Notes: generated by a model not told the origin, from the sequence alone. Positions 18,109 through 27,787 are shown, counted from the first letter of the stretch. The stretch is 64,000 bases of DNA from Leifsonia tongyongensis (GCF_010686705.1 NZ_JAAGWY010000001.1:1-64000), one strand, 5' to 3'. Program-made: numbers and translations.

Positions 18109-18663
18109 CTATCCGGCAGGAGCCTTGTAGTCACTCCCGACCACCACCGTGAGATCGGCCCCCGTCTCCACAAAGTCCTGCGTCAGGGCGGTCGTCGCGC
18201 CGGGCAGCGACTGTGCGGCGCCGAGCGCCGCTGCCGCGTTCTTCGGGTCGGAGTAGTAGACCACGGTGGTGGTGATGTTCGACTGGCTCGCGTTCGCGCG
18301 CGAGACCACTTTCCATCCCTTCGCGACGAGGGCGTCGCCGACCTGGTTCGCCAGCCCGGCCGTCGTCGTCCCGTTGAGCACCGTGACGTTGAGCTTCGGA
18401 TCGACCGTGGGGGTGATCGTCGGCGTCGGGGTCGGCGTCGCTGTCGGCGTGTGCGAGCCGGTCGGCGACCCGTTGAACGCGATGCTGCCGTTGATGAGGT
18501 AGAGACCGAACACTCCGACGCCGATCAGGAGGATGGTCGCGACGGCGGCCCAGGCGAAGCCGATCCAGCCGCGCCCCTTCTGGTGGGGAGCTCGGTGGGC
18601 GCCGACACGCTGGATGTCGTCGGGGATCACATCGAAGCGATCCTTCGGGAATTTCTCTGCCAT
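18109..18663 (-). CDS. membrane-anchored LytR_C domain protein
   Basis: A 184-aa protein. A cytoplasmic N-terminus (MAEKFPKDRFDVIPDD) precedes one membrane helix (~35-56). A Thr/Pro-rich spacer (TPTATPTPTPT) leads to an extracellular LytR C-terminal domain (~95-180, LNVTVLNGTTTAGLANQVGDALVAKGW). In this family LytR_C occurs with or without the LCP phosphotransferase domain; here the LCP domain is absent, so the role is probably in the cell envelope but unknown. It lies 17 bp after DUF3263, a usual actinobacterial pairing. Confidence 0.85.
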   Translation of the reverse strand: MAEKFPKDRFDVIPDDIQRVGAHRAPHQKGRGWIGFAWAAVATILLIGVGVFGLYLINGSIAFNGSPTGSHTPTATPTPTPTITPTVDPKLNVTVLNGTTTAGLANQVGDALVAKGWKVVSRANASQSNITTTVVYYSDPKNAAAALGAAQSLPGATTALTQDFVETGADLTVVVGSDYKAPAG

Positions 18664-18680
18664 CTGTTCGGTGGGGGTCC

Positions 18681-18977
18681 TCAGTCGTGGGGCGTCAGCG
18701 TTCGCGCGCGTCGTGCGGCCGAGCGCGCATCGCGCAGGCGTTGCAACCTTTTGACGAGCATGGGGTCGTGGGCGAGCGCGGCCGGCGAATCGATCAACGC
18801 GCCGAGCAGCTGATAGTACCGCGCCGCAGACAGGCCGAAGTCCTGACGGATCGCCTGCTCCTTCGCGCCCGCATGACGCCACCACTGCCGCTCGAAGGCG
18901 AGTATCGCCTCGTCGCGCTCCGTCAGCTCATCGTGAACCGTGGACGGGCGGCTGCGATCGTTGGACGCTTCCGCCAT
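18681..18977 (-). CDS. DUF3263 family protein (helix-turn-helix-like)
   Basis: A 98-aa soluble protein with core LTERDEAILAFERQWWRHAGAKEQAIRQ split by FGLSAARYYQLLGALID, typical of DUF3263. The second half resembles a helix-turn-helix. It is upstream gene of the LytR_C pair and is probably co-transcribed. Function unknown; a DNA-binding role is inference. Confidence 0.85.
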   Translation of the reverse strand: MAEASNDRSRPSTVHDELTERDEAILAFERQWWRHAGAKEQAIRQDFGLSAARYYQLLGALIDSPAALAHDPMLVKRLQRLRDARSAARRARTLTPHD

Positions 18978-19129
18978 CGCTCACCTCACTTCGACCGGAC
19001 CCCGGATGTGCGCTTCATACTATTTGCGCGTGTCTGAGTGTTCGCCCAAGCGGGCGGGCAGGTCGCGGGATGGCGTTTAGTGTTGAAGCTGATATCTCGG
19101 CCCGGATCGCAGTGGAAGGACACCTCGCC

Positions 19130-19531
19130 ATGGAGTACAACGTCACGAAGAGCGACGAGGAGTGGCGTCAGGAGCTCAGCCCCGACCAGTTCTCCGTGCT
19201 CCGCGAGGCTGCGACCGAGCGCCCGTGGACGGGCGAGCTGCTCGATGAGGAGCGCGCAGGCCTCTACACCTGTGCGGCGTGCGGCGCCGAGTTGTTCAAG
19301 AGCGGAACGAAGTTCGACTCGGGCTGCGGCTGGCCCAGCTTCTACGAGTCGGTGCGCCCTGAGGCGGTCGAGCTCATCGAGGACGACAGCCTCGGGATGG
19401 TCCGCACCGAGGTCCGTTGCGCGAGCTGCGGCTCTCACCTTGGCCACGTCTTCGACGACGGGTTCGGCACGCCGACGGGAGACCGGTACTGCATGAATTC
19501 GATCTCCCTCAACTTCACTCCGGCAGAGTAG
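19130..19531 (+). CDS. msrB: peptide-methionine (R)-S-oxide reductase
   Basis: A 133-aa cytosolic repair enzyme reducing Met-R-sulfoxide. Zinc ligands are Cys48/Cys51 (CAAC) and Cys97/Cys100 (CASC). Catalytic Cys121 lies in RYCMNSISLNF, with GCGWPSF before it. ATG 19130 is chosen because GGAAGGA lies upstream and homologues start at M-x-Y-x-V-x-K. A nitroreductase-like gene follows 4 bp later, so they form one unit. Confidence 0.95.
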   Translation: MEYNVTKSDEEWRQELSPDQFSVLREAATERPWTGELLDEERAGLYTCAACGAELFKSGTKFDSGCGWPSFYESVRPEAVELIEDDSLGMVRTEVRCASCGSHLGHVFDDGFGTPTGDRYCMNSISLNFTPAE

Positions 19532-19535
19532 CGGG

Positions 19536-20087
19536 GTGGGTTCGCTCCTCGACTCCGTCGCTGCCCGGCGATCGTACTCGCTGGTCACCGACGACGCCCC
19601 GACGCACGACGAGCTGCTGCCCCTGGTCGCGGCGGCCGGGCGGGTGGCGGACCACAGTTCCCTCCGGCCCTGGCGGGTGATCGAGCTCCGCGGCGAGGCG
19701 CGTGAGCGGCTCGGGCGGGCCTTCGTGAAGGATGCGGGCGCACGCGGTCCCGATGCGGAGAAGCTCGCTCAGAAGCCCCTTCGCGCGCCACTCCTGCTCG
19801 CGATCGTCTCGGCCCGGCGCGCGAGCGACAAGGTTCCCGGCTGGGAGCAGGACGCTGTCGCGGCCGGAGTCGCCCACACGCTGAGCCTGCTGCTGCACGA
19901 CGCCGGCTGGGGAGTGTTCTGGCGGACGGGAGGCCACACGCGCTCGAAGGCGGTCCACAAGGCCCACGGACTCGCGAAGAACGAGAGGCTCCTCGGCTGG
20001 CTGTACGTGGGCGGCGTTCCGGAGGGCTCGCGCGAAGGCCACCGCATCTCGATCGACCCGGAGCGCTACCTCAGCGTGCTGGAATGA
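19536..20087 (+). CDS. nitroreductase family protein
   Basis: A 183-aa FMN-type nitroreductase fold. Early VAARRSYS holds the FMN-phosphate Arg/Ser cluster, DHSSLRPWRVIEL contains the conserved P-W region, and GWGVFWRTGG lies in the second half. The GTG start lies 4 bp after the msrB stop. The partner substrate is unknown; linkage to msrB suggests a role in redox stress. It overlaps the convergent transporter gene by 17 bp. Confidence 0.8.
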   Translation: MGSLLDSVAARRSYSLVTDDAPTHDELLPLVAAAGRVADHSSLRPWRVIELRGEARERLGRAFVKDAGARGPDAEKLAQKPLRAPLLLAIVSARRASDKVPGWEQDAVAAGVAHTLSLLLHDAGWGVFWRTGGHTRSKAVHKAHGLAKNERLLGWLYVGGVPEGSREGHRISIDPERYLSVLE

Positions 20088-21048
20088 CGCCCGGCGCCCG
20101 CCACCGGATGCTCGCGACGGCCACTGCGACCAGCGCGAGCAGCGTGCCTGCCACGGTCGTCCACGCGATGGGGTGCGACCCGCTCGGCAGAACGAGGTCG
20201 AGGGCGAGCGCGGTCAGCAGCTGACCGGCAACGGTCGCAAGCCCCAGGATGAGCACGCCGGTGATCCGCACGAGCAGCGATGCGCCCGCGATGAACACGC
20301 AGCCGATCGCGCCGCCCAGGTACAGCCACCACTCGCTCGGGAGGCTGCTGGGCCAGCCCGCGAAAGAGGAGTGCACCAGGGTGGCGATCACCAGCACGGT
20401 GGTGCCGACCACGAAGTTGACGAACGTCGCGCTGAGTGCGCTGGAGGCGACGACGCGGACCTGACCGTTCACGGCCTGCTGCCAGCCGATTCCGAGTCCC
20501 GCGATCAGCGGCAGGATGAGCATCCAGAGCGGGACATCGCCGGTGAGCTGCGCGGAGACCGACCAGGTGACCGCGACCAACGCCAGCACGGCGCCGGTGA
20601 TTCGCGCGGGAGTGAGCGGACGCCGGCCTCCGGGGCCCAGCCCGATGCGGTCGAGTGCGAGACCGCTCACCGTCTGTCCTGCAACTATCGCCACCGTGAA
20701 GAGCGCGACACCGAGCACGGCCGCGGTGAGACCTTGCGAGAGCACGAGGAATGCACCGGCGCTTCCGCCCAGGACATACCACCAGGGAAGGCTGCGCGAA
20801 CGAAGGGCGGCCCCGACCCGCGCCAGCCCGCGGCGCCCTGTCGGTGCGACGGCGAGCGCGACGACGAGGATCAGCAGGCCCGTCCCGAACGAGATCGTGG
20901 CTGCGACGAAGCCGTCGTCGAGGCGACGGCCGAGCTCGCCGTTGATGCGCGACTGCAGGGCGACGCCCGCACCGCAGAGCAGTGCGAACACGATCGCGAG
21001 CCAGAGGGGTATGGCGGGACGGCGGCGGCTGTCAGGGTCGTCGGTCAC
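20071..21048 (-). CDS. DMT-superfamily transporter (YdcZ/DUF606 duplicated)
   Basis: A 325-aa protein with about ten membrane helices arranged as two similar halves (GVALQSRINGELGRRL in half 1; GIGWQQAVNGQVRVV in half 2). This internal repeat with the Q-x-x-x-N-G-x motif is the hallmark of the YdcZ family. Substrate unknown. It stands alone on the minus strand. Confidence 0.85.
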   Translation of the reverse strand: MTDDPDSRRRPAIPLWLAIVFALLCGAGVALQSRINGELGRRLDDGFVAATISFGTGLLILVVALAVAPTGRRGLARVGAALRSRSLPWWYVLGGSAGAFLVLSQGLTAAVLGVALFTVAIVAGQTVSGLALDRIGLGPGGRRPLTPARITGAVLALVAVTWSVSAQLTGDVPLWMLILPLIAGLGIGWQQAVNGQVRVVASSALSATFVNFVVGTTVLVIATLVHSSFAGWPSSLPSEWWLYLGGAIGCVFIAGASLLVRITGVLILGLATVAGQLLTALALDLVLPSGSHPIAWTTVAGTLLALVAVAVASIRWRAPGVIPAR

Positions 21049-21144
21049 CGCTCCAGCCTATGGCGGGTGTCAGGGCTGGCGGTGTCTGGGCGACCACGTG
21101 CTAACGTTCCAGTGATCGTTGTTCATCGGCAGGAGGTGAGACCC

Positions 21145-21204
21145 ATGTACGCAGTATCCACAGTGGGCGCTCCCCTGCAGTCCACGATCGCGCGACTGAG
21201 CTAG
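21145..21204 (+). CDS. candidate 19-aa leader peptide upstream of patatin gene
   Basis: ATG 21145 has a near-perfect ribosome site, AGGAGGTGAGACCC, the best in this region. It encodes MYAVSTVGAPLQSTIARLS. Its 5' half contains one arm of a perfect 10-bp inverted repeat whose other arm lies just after the stop. This geometry is that of a translated attenuator leader. No homologue is recognised. Confidence 0.45.
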   Translation: MYAVSTVGAPLQSTIARLS

Positions 21205-21221
21205 TCGCCCCGGGAGCGCCC
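21165..21221 (+). promoter_or_regulatory. perfect 10-bp inverted repeat spanning the leader ORF
   Basis: GGGCGCTCCC (21165-21174) and GGGAGCGCCC (21212-21221) enclose 37 nt that include most of the leader ORF and its stop. Ribosome position on the leader would decide whether the long-range stem forms. The patatin start follows 28 bp later. Confidence 0.5.
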
Positions 21222-21249
21222 GTCAGGCACTTCGCGAAAGGCGACTCCC

Positions 21250-22170
21250 ATGAACACAACACCTTCTTCTCTCCTGCAGCCCGGTCCGGCGACGCGGGCG
21301 CTGGTCCTCGGCGGCGGCGGATCGACCGGCAACGCCTGGTTGATCGGCGTCATCGCCGGCCTGTCCGATGCCGGGCTGGACGTGACAGGCGCCGACCTGA
21401 CCGTCGGCACGTCGGCCGGCTCGACGGCGGCGGCCCAGCTGGCCGGCCGGACCCCAGCCGAGCTTTTTGGCGACATCCTCTCCGCTGCACCTCCGAAACC
21501 CCCGGCCACGGCCGGATCGGACCGGGGAAACGCACCGATCCGACCGGTGACGGACCACCTCGCACGGTTCCGCGCAATCATCGCTGCCTCCGAGGATGCT
21601 GCCGACATGCGCCGCAGAATGGGCGCGTCGGCGCTCGAGCTGGATGCGGCGTCGGACGGCACCTGGCCGGCACAGTGGCGAGCCACCGTCGCGGCGCGGC
21701 TGCCCAGCCAGGACTGGCCGCGACGAGCCGTGCTCATCACGGCAGTCGACGCTACGACCGGTGAGCCGGTCGTCTTCGACCGCAACAGCGGGGTCGAGTT
21801 GGCGGACGCGGTAGCCGCCAGCTGCTCCAGTGGCCTTCCCTACAGGATCGGGGACCGACTGTATATCGACGGCGGCTACAGTCGCAACGAGAACGCCGAT
21901 CTCGCCGCCGGCTATGAGCGCGTGCTGGTGCTGTCGCCGTTCGGCGGCAGGACCATGCATCCGCTCGACTGGGGCATGCAGCTGGCGGCCCAGGTCGAGG
22001 AGCTGCAGGAATCGGGCAGCACGGTCGAGACGATCTCTCCGGACAGCGAGCACCTGTTCGGGACCAACGCGATGGATCTGTCGCTGAGGCCCGCCGCCGC
22101 TCGGGCCGGTCACGAGCAGGGGAGGGCCCTCGCCGCTCAAGTCAGCGAGTTCTGGCTCCGACCCCGCTGA
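21250..22170 (+). CDS. patatin-like phospholipase
   Basis: A 306-aa Ser/Asp-dyad lipid acyl hydrolase. The oxyanion loop is LGGGGSTGNAW, the nucleophile motif GTSAG lies near residue 57, and the catalytic Asp is in DGG (YIDGGYSRN). There is no signal peptide, so it is cytoplasmic or membrane-peripheral. It is a single gene behind the unusual leader at 21145-21221 and ends in a bidirectional terminator facing the bkd operon. Confidence 0.88.
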   Translation: MNTTPSSLLQPGPATRALVLGGGGSTGNAWLIGVIAGLSDAGLDVTGADLTVGTSAGSTAAAQLAGRTPAELFGDILSAAPPKPPATAGSDRGNAPIRPVTDHLARFRAIIAASEDAADMRRRMGASALELDAASDGTWPAQWRATVAARLPSQDWPRRAVLITAVDATTGEPVVFDRNSGVELADAVAASCSSGLPYRIGDRLYIDGGYSRNENADLAAGYERVLVLSPFGGRTMHPLDWGMQLAAQVEELQESGSTVETISPDSEHLFGTNAMDLSLRPAAARAGHEQGRALAAQVSEFWLRPR

Positions 22171-22248
22171 CGCCCCGTCCCTCTGACGCCCCGTCCCGTT
22201 GACGAACCGCTCGTCAGGCGGCGGGGCGTCAGGCGTGCGGGGCGTCAG
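22167..22248. terminator. bidirectional nested terminator (double inverted 11-mers)
   Basis: CTGACGCCCCG occurs at 22167-22177 and 22183-22193. Its exact complement CGGGGCGTCAG occurs at 22222-22232 and 22238-22248. Two nested or alternative stems can form between the convergent patatin and E2 genes. The element reaches into both stop codons. Confidence 0.7.
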
Positions 22249-23645
22249 GCGGGTTGGGCGTCTGCGATCAGGTCGAACGGATGCTCGATCGAGTCGGCCA
22301 CCGCCCGGAGCATCCCCGCCGCGACCCCGCCGTCGCACACCCGGTGGTCGAAGACGAGCGAGAGCTGGACGATTCGGCGCGGCACGATCGAGCCGTCGAC
22401 CACCCACGGGCGTTCGATGAACCGTCCGACACCGAGGATGGCCACCTCGGGGTGGTTGATGATCGCCGCGCTGCCGTCGACTCCGAGACTGCCGTAGTTG
22501 TTGATCGTGAACGTCGAGCCGGCGAGCTCTGCGGGCGCGGCGCGTCCGTCGCGGGCGGCACGCGTCAGGCGGTCGAACTCGCCGTTCAGCTCGCGGAGGG
22601 TGAGGGATTCGGCGTGACGCACCACGGGGACGACCAAGCCTCGCGGCGTGTCGACGGCAAACCCCAGGTTCACGCCGTCGAACTCTTCGATCGAGGCGGC
22701 GTCAGGGGTGAGACGCCCGCCGAGCACGGGGTAGGTGGCGAGCGCAGACAGCGTGAACCGCGCGATGAAGGAGAGCAGCGAGGGATTCCGGTCGCCCAGC
22801 CGCATCCGCGAGCGCAGCTCCCACAGGTCGGTCGCGTCGACATCCACCCAGACGGTCGCCTCGGGGATCTCGCTCCTGCTGCGTGTCATGTTCGCGGCGA
22901 CCGTGCGGCGGAAGATGCCGAGCGGGGTGACGGAGCGGAGACCGAGGCCGGTCCGCGCATCCGTTGTGCCGGCCTGCGCGACGGCGCGCGCGGAAGCGCC
23001 TGGCGTCGCCGTCTCGACGTCGCGTCGCGTGATGAGGCCGTTCGGACCGGACCCGGCGACGGATGCCAGGTCGAGCCCGCGCGTCTTGGCGAGCCGGCGC
23101 ACGACGGGTGAGATCACCGGATGCGGCGAGGCGGCGCCGTGCTGGGGCGCAGCCAGAGCGGGCGCAACGGCTGCGGGCGGTGCGGCGCGAGCGACCGGGA
23201 CGACTGGCGCCGTCGCCGGCTGTTCGGCCACGCGTGTCGGCGCTCCGACGAGCGCGGCGCGACGGCGCCGACCCGTGTGCCGGGTCTCCGTCGTCCCGTA
23301 GCCGACGAGCACGTTGCCGGAGCGCTGCGGGGCCGGGTCGGTGGGTGCAGCAGACGGCGCATCCTGTGCCTGCCCCGGCACCGGCTCGAGGGGAGCTGCG
23401 CTGGAGTCGTCGTCGACCTCGATGAGCGGCGCCCCGACCCGGAGGTCTTCGCCTTCTTCGCCGTGCAGCGCGCTCACCGTGCCGCCGAACGGCGACGGCA
23501 CCTCGACGACCGACTTGGCGGTCTCGACTTCGGCGACGGGCTGGTCGACGACGATCGCTTCGCCGACGCTCACGAGCCAGCGGACCAGGGCCGCCTCGGT
23601 CAGGCCTTCGCCGAGGTCGGGAAGCCGGAAGACCTGGGCCGTCAT
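22245..23645 (-). CDS. bkdC: branched-chain 2-oxoacid dehydrogenase E2 (dihydrolipoamide acyltransferase)
   Basis: 466 aa. The lipoyl domain (1-78) has the modified Lys44 in ETAKSVVEV. A long Ala/Pro linker leads to a peripheral-subunit-binding domain (~152-187, VVRRLAKTRGLDLASVAGSG). The acyltransferase domain ends with the catalytic FDHRVCDGG. E2 transfers the acyl group to CoA in the cytosolic complex. Its ATG overlaps the E1beta stop by 4 bp. Context (E1alpha/E1beta split, Lrp-type regulator) favours branched-chain substrates over pyruvate. No E3 gene is nearby. Confidence 0.9.
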   Translation of the reverse strand: MTAQVFRLPDLGEGLTEAALVRWLVSVGEAIVVDQPVAEVETAKSVVEVPSPFGGTVSALHGEEGEDLRVGAPLIEVDDDSSAAPLEPVPGQAQDAPSAAPTDPAPQRSGNVLVGYGTTETRHTGRRRRAALVGAPTRVAEQPATAPVVPVARAAPPAAVAPALAAPQHGAASPHPVISPVVRRLAKTRGLDLASVAGSGPNGLITRRDVETATPGASARAVAQAGTTDARTGLGLRSVTPLGIFRRTVAANMTRSRSEIPEATVWVDVDATDLWELRSRMRLGDRNPSLLSFIARFTLSALATYPVLGGRLTPDAASIEEFDGVNLGFAVDTPRGLVVPVVRHAESLTLRELNGEFDRLTRAARDGRAAPAELAGSTFTINNYGSLGVDGSAAIINHPEVAILGVGRFIERPWVVDGSIVPRRIVQLSLVFDHRVCDGGVAAGMLRAVADSIEHPFDLIADAQPA

Positions 23646-24688
23646 GCGCCGCTCCCGTCGTCGACAGCGTCATCCCACTGCAGACGGTCGACCGCGTCGA
23701 GCAGCCGGTCGACGCTGGGAAGGTAGTACTCCTCGAGCTTCGGCGGTGCGAACGGTGTGTCGAACCCGGTGACCCGGAGCACGGGGGCCTCGAGGTAGTG
23801 GAAGCAGCGCTCGGAGACGCGGGCGGCGATCTCGGATGCGACGCTCGCGAAGCCGGGCGCCTCGGCGACGACGACGGCGCGCCCGGTCGACCGGACTGCT
23901 GCGGTGACGGTCTCGTCGTCGAACGGCACGATGCTGCGCACATCGACCACCTGGAGGCTGCGGCCCTCCTCGGCGGCGGCGTCCGCGGCGGCGAGTGCGA
24001 CGGGCACGGAAGGCCCGTAGGCGATGATCGTGGCGTCGGTTCCGTCGCGGATGACTTTCGCGCGACCCAGCTCGGGGAGCGGCGCCGTCGTGTCGACCGG
24101 CCCACTCGTCCAGTAGAGCTTCTTCGGCTCCAGGAAGATCACCGGGTCGGGATACGCGATCGCAGCACGGAGCAGGCCGTACGCATCCTGCGGATTCGCC
24201 GGCGTGACGACCGTGAGGCCGGGCGTGTGCGCGTAGTAGGCCTCCGACGAGTCCGAATGGTGCTCGACCCCGCCGATCCCACCCGCGTACGGGATGCGGA
24301 TCACGAGGGGCAGACGCACCGCACCGCGCGTGCGGTTGCCCATCTTCGCGACATGGTCGACGATCTGCTCGAAGGCGGGGTAGGCGAACGCGTCGAACTG
24401 CATCTCGACGACGGGGCGCATCCCGTTCATGGCGAGACCGACGGCGCTGCCGACGATTCCGGCCTCGGCAAGCGGGGTGTCGAAGCAGCGCTCTTCGCCG
24501 AACCGGGCGGTGAGGCCGTCGGTGATCCGGAAGACGCCGCCGAGAGGTCCGACATCCTCGCCGAAGACGAGCACGGACGGATCGGCTTCGAGCGCGTCGG
24601 CGAGTGCGCGGTTGAGCGCCTGCGCCATCGTCATGGTCGGCGTCGGGGTCGTGTCCGCCCGGAGGTCGGCATCGTGCATGAGTGTCAT
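23642..24688 (-). CDS. bkdB: 2-oxoacid dehydrogenase E1 beta subunit
   Basis: A 348-aa transketolase-like beta subunit with FGEDVGPLGGVFRITDGL and FDTPLAEAGIVGSAVGLA. The C-terminal domain runs from PFDDETVTAAVRSTGRAVVVAEAP. It works as alpha2beta2 with the upstream E1alpha to decarboxylate branched-chain 2-oxoacids. Start and stop overlap its neighbours by 4 bp each. Confidence 0.92.
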   Translation of the reverse strand: MTLMHDADLRADTTPTPTMTMAQALNRALADALEADPSVLVFGEDVGPLGGVFRITDGLTARFGEERCFDTPLAEAGIVGSAVGLAMNGMRPVVEMQFDAFAYPAFEQIVDHVAKMGNRTRGAVRLPLVIRIPYAGGIGGVEHHSDSSEAYYAHTPGLTVVTPANPQDAYGLLRAAIAYPDPVIFLEPKKLYWTSGPVDTTAPLPELGRAKVIRDGTDATIIAYGPSVPVALAAADAAAEEGRSLQVVDVRSIVPFDDETVTAAVRSTGRAVVVAEAPGFASVASEIAARVSERCFHYLEAPVLRVTGFDTPFAPPKLEEYYLPSVDRLLDAVDRLQWDDAVDDGSGA

Positions 24689-25869
24689 CGAAGGTCTCCC
24701 GTCTGCATCTCGGCTGCGATCTGTGCGTCTGCTGCGATCTGTGCGTCGGCTGCGATCTGTGCGTCTGCTGCGATCTGGGCGTCGGCTTCGATCTCGGCCG
24801 CCAGCATCGCCGCCTGCTCCTGCAGTTGCGGGGTCCTGGTCGCGTACACGTAGTCGAAGAGGTCGGATGGCTCGGGTGCGGTGTCCGCGTTCATCCCGTC
24901 ACGCAGGTTGCTGGCAACCCGCTCCGCCTGGCTGTGGATCTCGGCCTCGTCTCCGTCGCCCAGTACACCCAGCCCGCGCAGGTACGCGCGGATGCGCAGC
25001 AGTGGGTCCTTCTCCCGCCACGGAGCGACCTCGTCGTCGGTGCGATACCGGGTGGCGTCGTCGGCGTTGGTGTGCGACTCGATGCGGTAGGTGACGGCTT
25101 CGATGAGGCGCGGGCCGCCTCCGGAGCGGGCGGCGGAGACCGCATCCCCCAGGACCGAGAGCAGAGCGGCGAGGTCGTTGCCGTCGACGCGCTGGCCGGG
25201 CATCCCGTACCCGATCGCCTTGTGCGCGATCGAGGGCGCCGCGAGCTGCCTGCGCAGCGGGACGGAGATGGCGTAGCCGTTGTTCTGCACGAAGAAGACA
25301 ACGGGCAGATGGAAGACGGCCGCGAAGTTCAGCGCTTCGTGGAAGTCGCCCTCGCTCGTGGCCCCGTCGCCGCAGACGGCGAGCACCACGGTGTCCTCGC
25401 CGCGGAGCTTGGCGGCGTGGGCGAAGCCGACGGCGTGGAGCAGCTGTGTGGCCAGCGGGGTCGACTGGGGTGCCACGTTGTGGCGGTGGGGGTCGTAGCC
25501 GGAGTGCCAGTCGCCGCGGAGCAGCGAGAAGGCTTCGACCGGGTCGACACCACGGCTGAGGACGGCGACGGTGTCGCGATAGGTCGGGAACAGCCAGTCC
25601 TGGTCGGACAGCACGAGGGCCGAAGCGACCTCGCATGCTTCCTGGCCGTGGGACGACGGGTAGACGGCGAGTCGGCCCTGGCGGACCAGCGCACTGGCCT
25701 GGTCGTTGACCCGGCGGCCGATGACCAGGTGGCGGTAGCCGTCGATGAGCCGGTCACGCGCGGGGAGCGCGTAGGTCTCATCGGGCTGGACCGCGCCGGA
25801 AGGGTCGATCAACTGCACCGGATCGCGGCGTGGAAGCAGGCTCTCGGGCAGCACAGTGTCGGGGAGCAT
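24685..25869 (-). CDS. bkdA: 2-oxoacid dehydrogenase E1 alpha subunit with hexapeptide-repeat tail
   Basis: A 394-aa ThDP-binding subunit. The ThDP motif is GDGATSEGDFHEALNFA..NN, and SSHGQEACEV and FPTYRDTVAVL lie earlier. The C-terminus carries an unusual tail of four near-identical AQIAAD units, written by 18-bp DNA repeats (24717-24788). AAAGGAG precedes ATG 25869. It is first gene of the bkd operon, divergent from an Lrp/AsnC regulator 124 bp away. Confidence 0.92.
   Translation of the reverse strand: MLPDTVLPESLLPRRDPVQLIDPSGAVQPDETYALPARDRLIDGYRHLVIGRRVNDQASALVRQGRLAVYPSSHGQEACEVASALVLSDQDWLFPTYRDTVAVLSRGVDPVEAFSLLRGDWHSGYDPHRHNVAPQSTPLATQLLHAVGFAHAAKLRGEDTVVLAVCGDGATSEGDFHEALNFAAVFHLPVVFFVQNNGYAISVPLRRQLAAPSIAHKAIGYGMPGQRVDGNDLAALLSVLGDAVSAARSGGGPRLIEAVTYRIESHTNADDATRYRTDDEVAPWREKDPLLRIRAYLRGLGVLGDGDEAEIHSQAERVASNLRDGMNADTAPEPSDLFDYVYATRTPQLQEQAAMLAAEIEADAQIAADAQIAADAQIAADAQIAAEMQTGDLR
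24717..24788. repeat. 4 x 18-bp tandem repeat inside bkdA
   Basis: Four 18-bp units (24717, 24735, 24753, 24771), with units 1 and 3 identical. They encode AQIAAD repeats at the C-terminus of E1alpha. The unit is a multiple of three, so copy changes keep the frame. Confidence 0.9.
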
Positions 25870-25980
25870 CCGTTCTCCTTTGAAAGACGTCTCTTCCTCT
25901 CAGGGTGGGCCTTTCGGATCGGTGACGCCAGTTCCGGATCACTTTCGAGACGAAGCGTGCCCGGGTCGCCGATTCTGCGT

Positions 25981-25986
25981 CATACT
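25981..25986 (+). promoter_or_regulatory. -10 element of the Lrp/AsnC gene, leaderless type
   Basis: CATACT ends 7 bp before ATG 25994 and no Shine-Dalgarno is present. Confidence 0.45.
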
Positions 25987-25993
25987 GTCCATC

Positions 25994-26467
25994 ATGGGAA
26001 CGGATGGTGGCGGTCGGCTGGACGGAATGCGCACACCCGCGGACGACGTCGATCTGCGCATCGTCCAGGAGCTGCGTCGCGACGGCCGCGCATCCATCTC
26101 CGCGGTCGCGGAAGCCGCCCACATCTCACGCGCGAACGCCTACGCGCGGCTCTCCCGGCTGGTCGACGACGGGGTCATCACCGGCTTCACGGCGAAGGTG
26201 AATCCGGTGCTCGTCGGGCGCGGTTCGTCGGCCTACGTCACGATGCGCGTCGATCAGGCGTCGTGGCAGGAGTTGCGCGATCAACTCGGGCGCATCCCCG
26301 AGGTGGAGCACATCGCGCTCGTCGGCGGGGACTTCGACGTGATCCTGCTGGTGCGGGCCTGCGACAACGAAGACCTGCGGCGGATCGTGCTGGAGGAGCT
26401 CACGGCCATTCCGTCGGTGCGCGATACGAAGACGGCTCTGATCTTCGAGGATCACGACACGCGCTGA
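25994..26467 (+). CDS. Lrp/AsnC-family transcriptional regulator
   Basis: A 157-aa protein. The HTH at ~20-65 is LRRDGRASISAVAEAAHISRANAYARLSRLVDDGVI in outline, followed by a RAM amino-acid-binding domain with VGGDFDVILLVRA. ATG 25994 is preferred (leaderless -10); Met at 26027 is an alternative. It is divergent from bkdABC, as BkdR-type activators are, so it probably senses branched-chain amino or keto acids. Ligand is inference. Confidence 0.88.
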   Translation: MGTDGGGRLDGMRTPADDVDLRIVQELRRDGRASISAVAEAAHISRANAYARLSRLVDDGVITGFTAKVNPVLVGRGSSAYVTMRVDQASWQELRDQLGRIPEVEHIALVGGDFDVILLVRACDNEDLRRIVLEELTAIPSVRDTKTALIFEDHDTR

Positions 26468-26490
26468 GCGGCGGCCGGGTCCGCGTCGGC

Positions 26491-26519
26491 TTGCCGGTGA
26501 CGAGGCGATCTGCAAGAAT
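26491..26519 (+). promoter_or_regulatory. promoter of the paa thiolase operon
   Basis: -35 TTGCCG (26491-26496), a 17-bp spacer, and -10 AAGAAT (26514-26519). It is the same -35 and spacing as the paaA promoter, and the operator follows at once. Confidence 0.5.
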
Positions 26520-26520
26520 T

Positions 26521-26543
26521 ACTTCCCGAACGATCGGTCACTA
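26521..26543. promoter_or_regulatory. PaaR-like operator upstream of the thiolase operon
   Basis: The imperfect palindrome has core CCGAACGATCGGT flanked by ACTT and CACTAA. The core CCGAACGATC is identical to that at 34442-34465. It sits at the expected transcription start, 61 bp before the thiolase ATG. The local TetR protein (31957) is the probable binder. Confidence 0.65.
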
Positions 26544-26603
26544 ATTACGGATCGGGAGCCTGGTCCGCGCAAGGACCCGAAGACAACGCGGTCGGGAGAG
26601 AGC

Positions 26604-27787
<1,184 letters not shown>

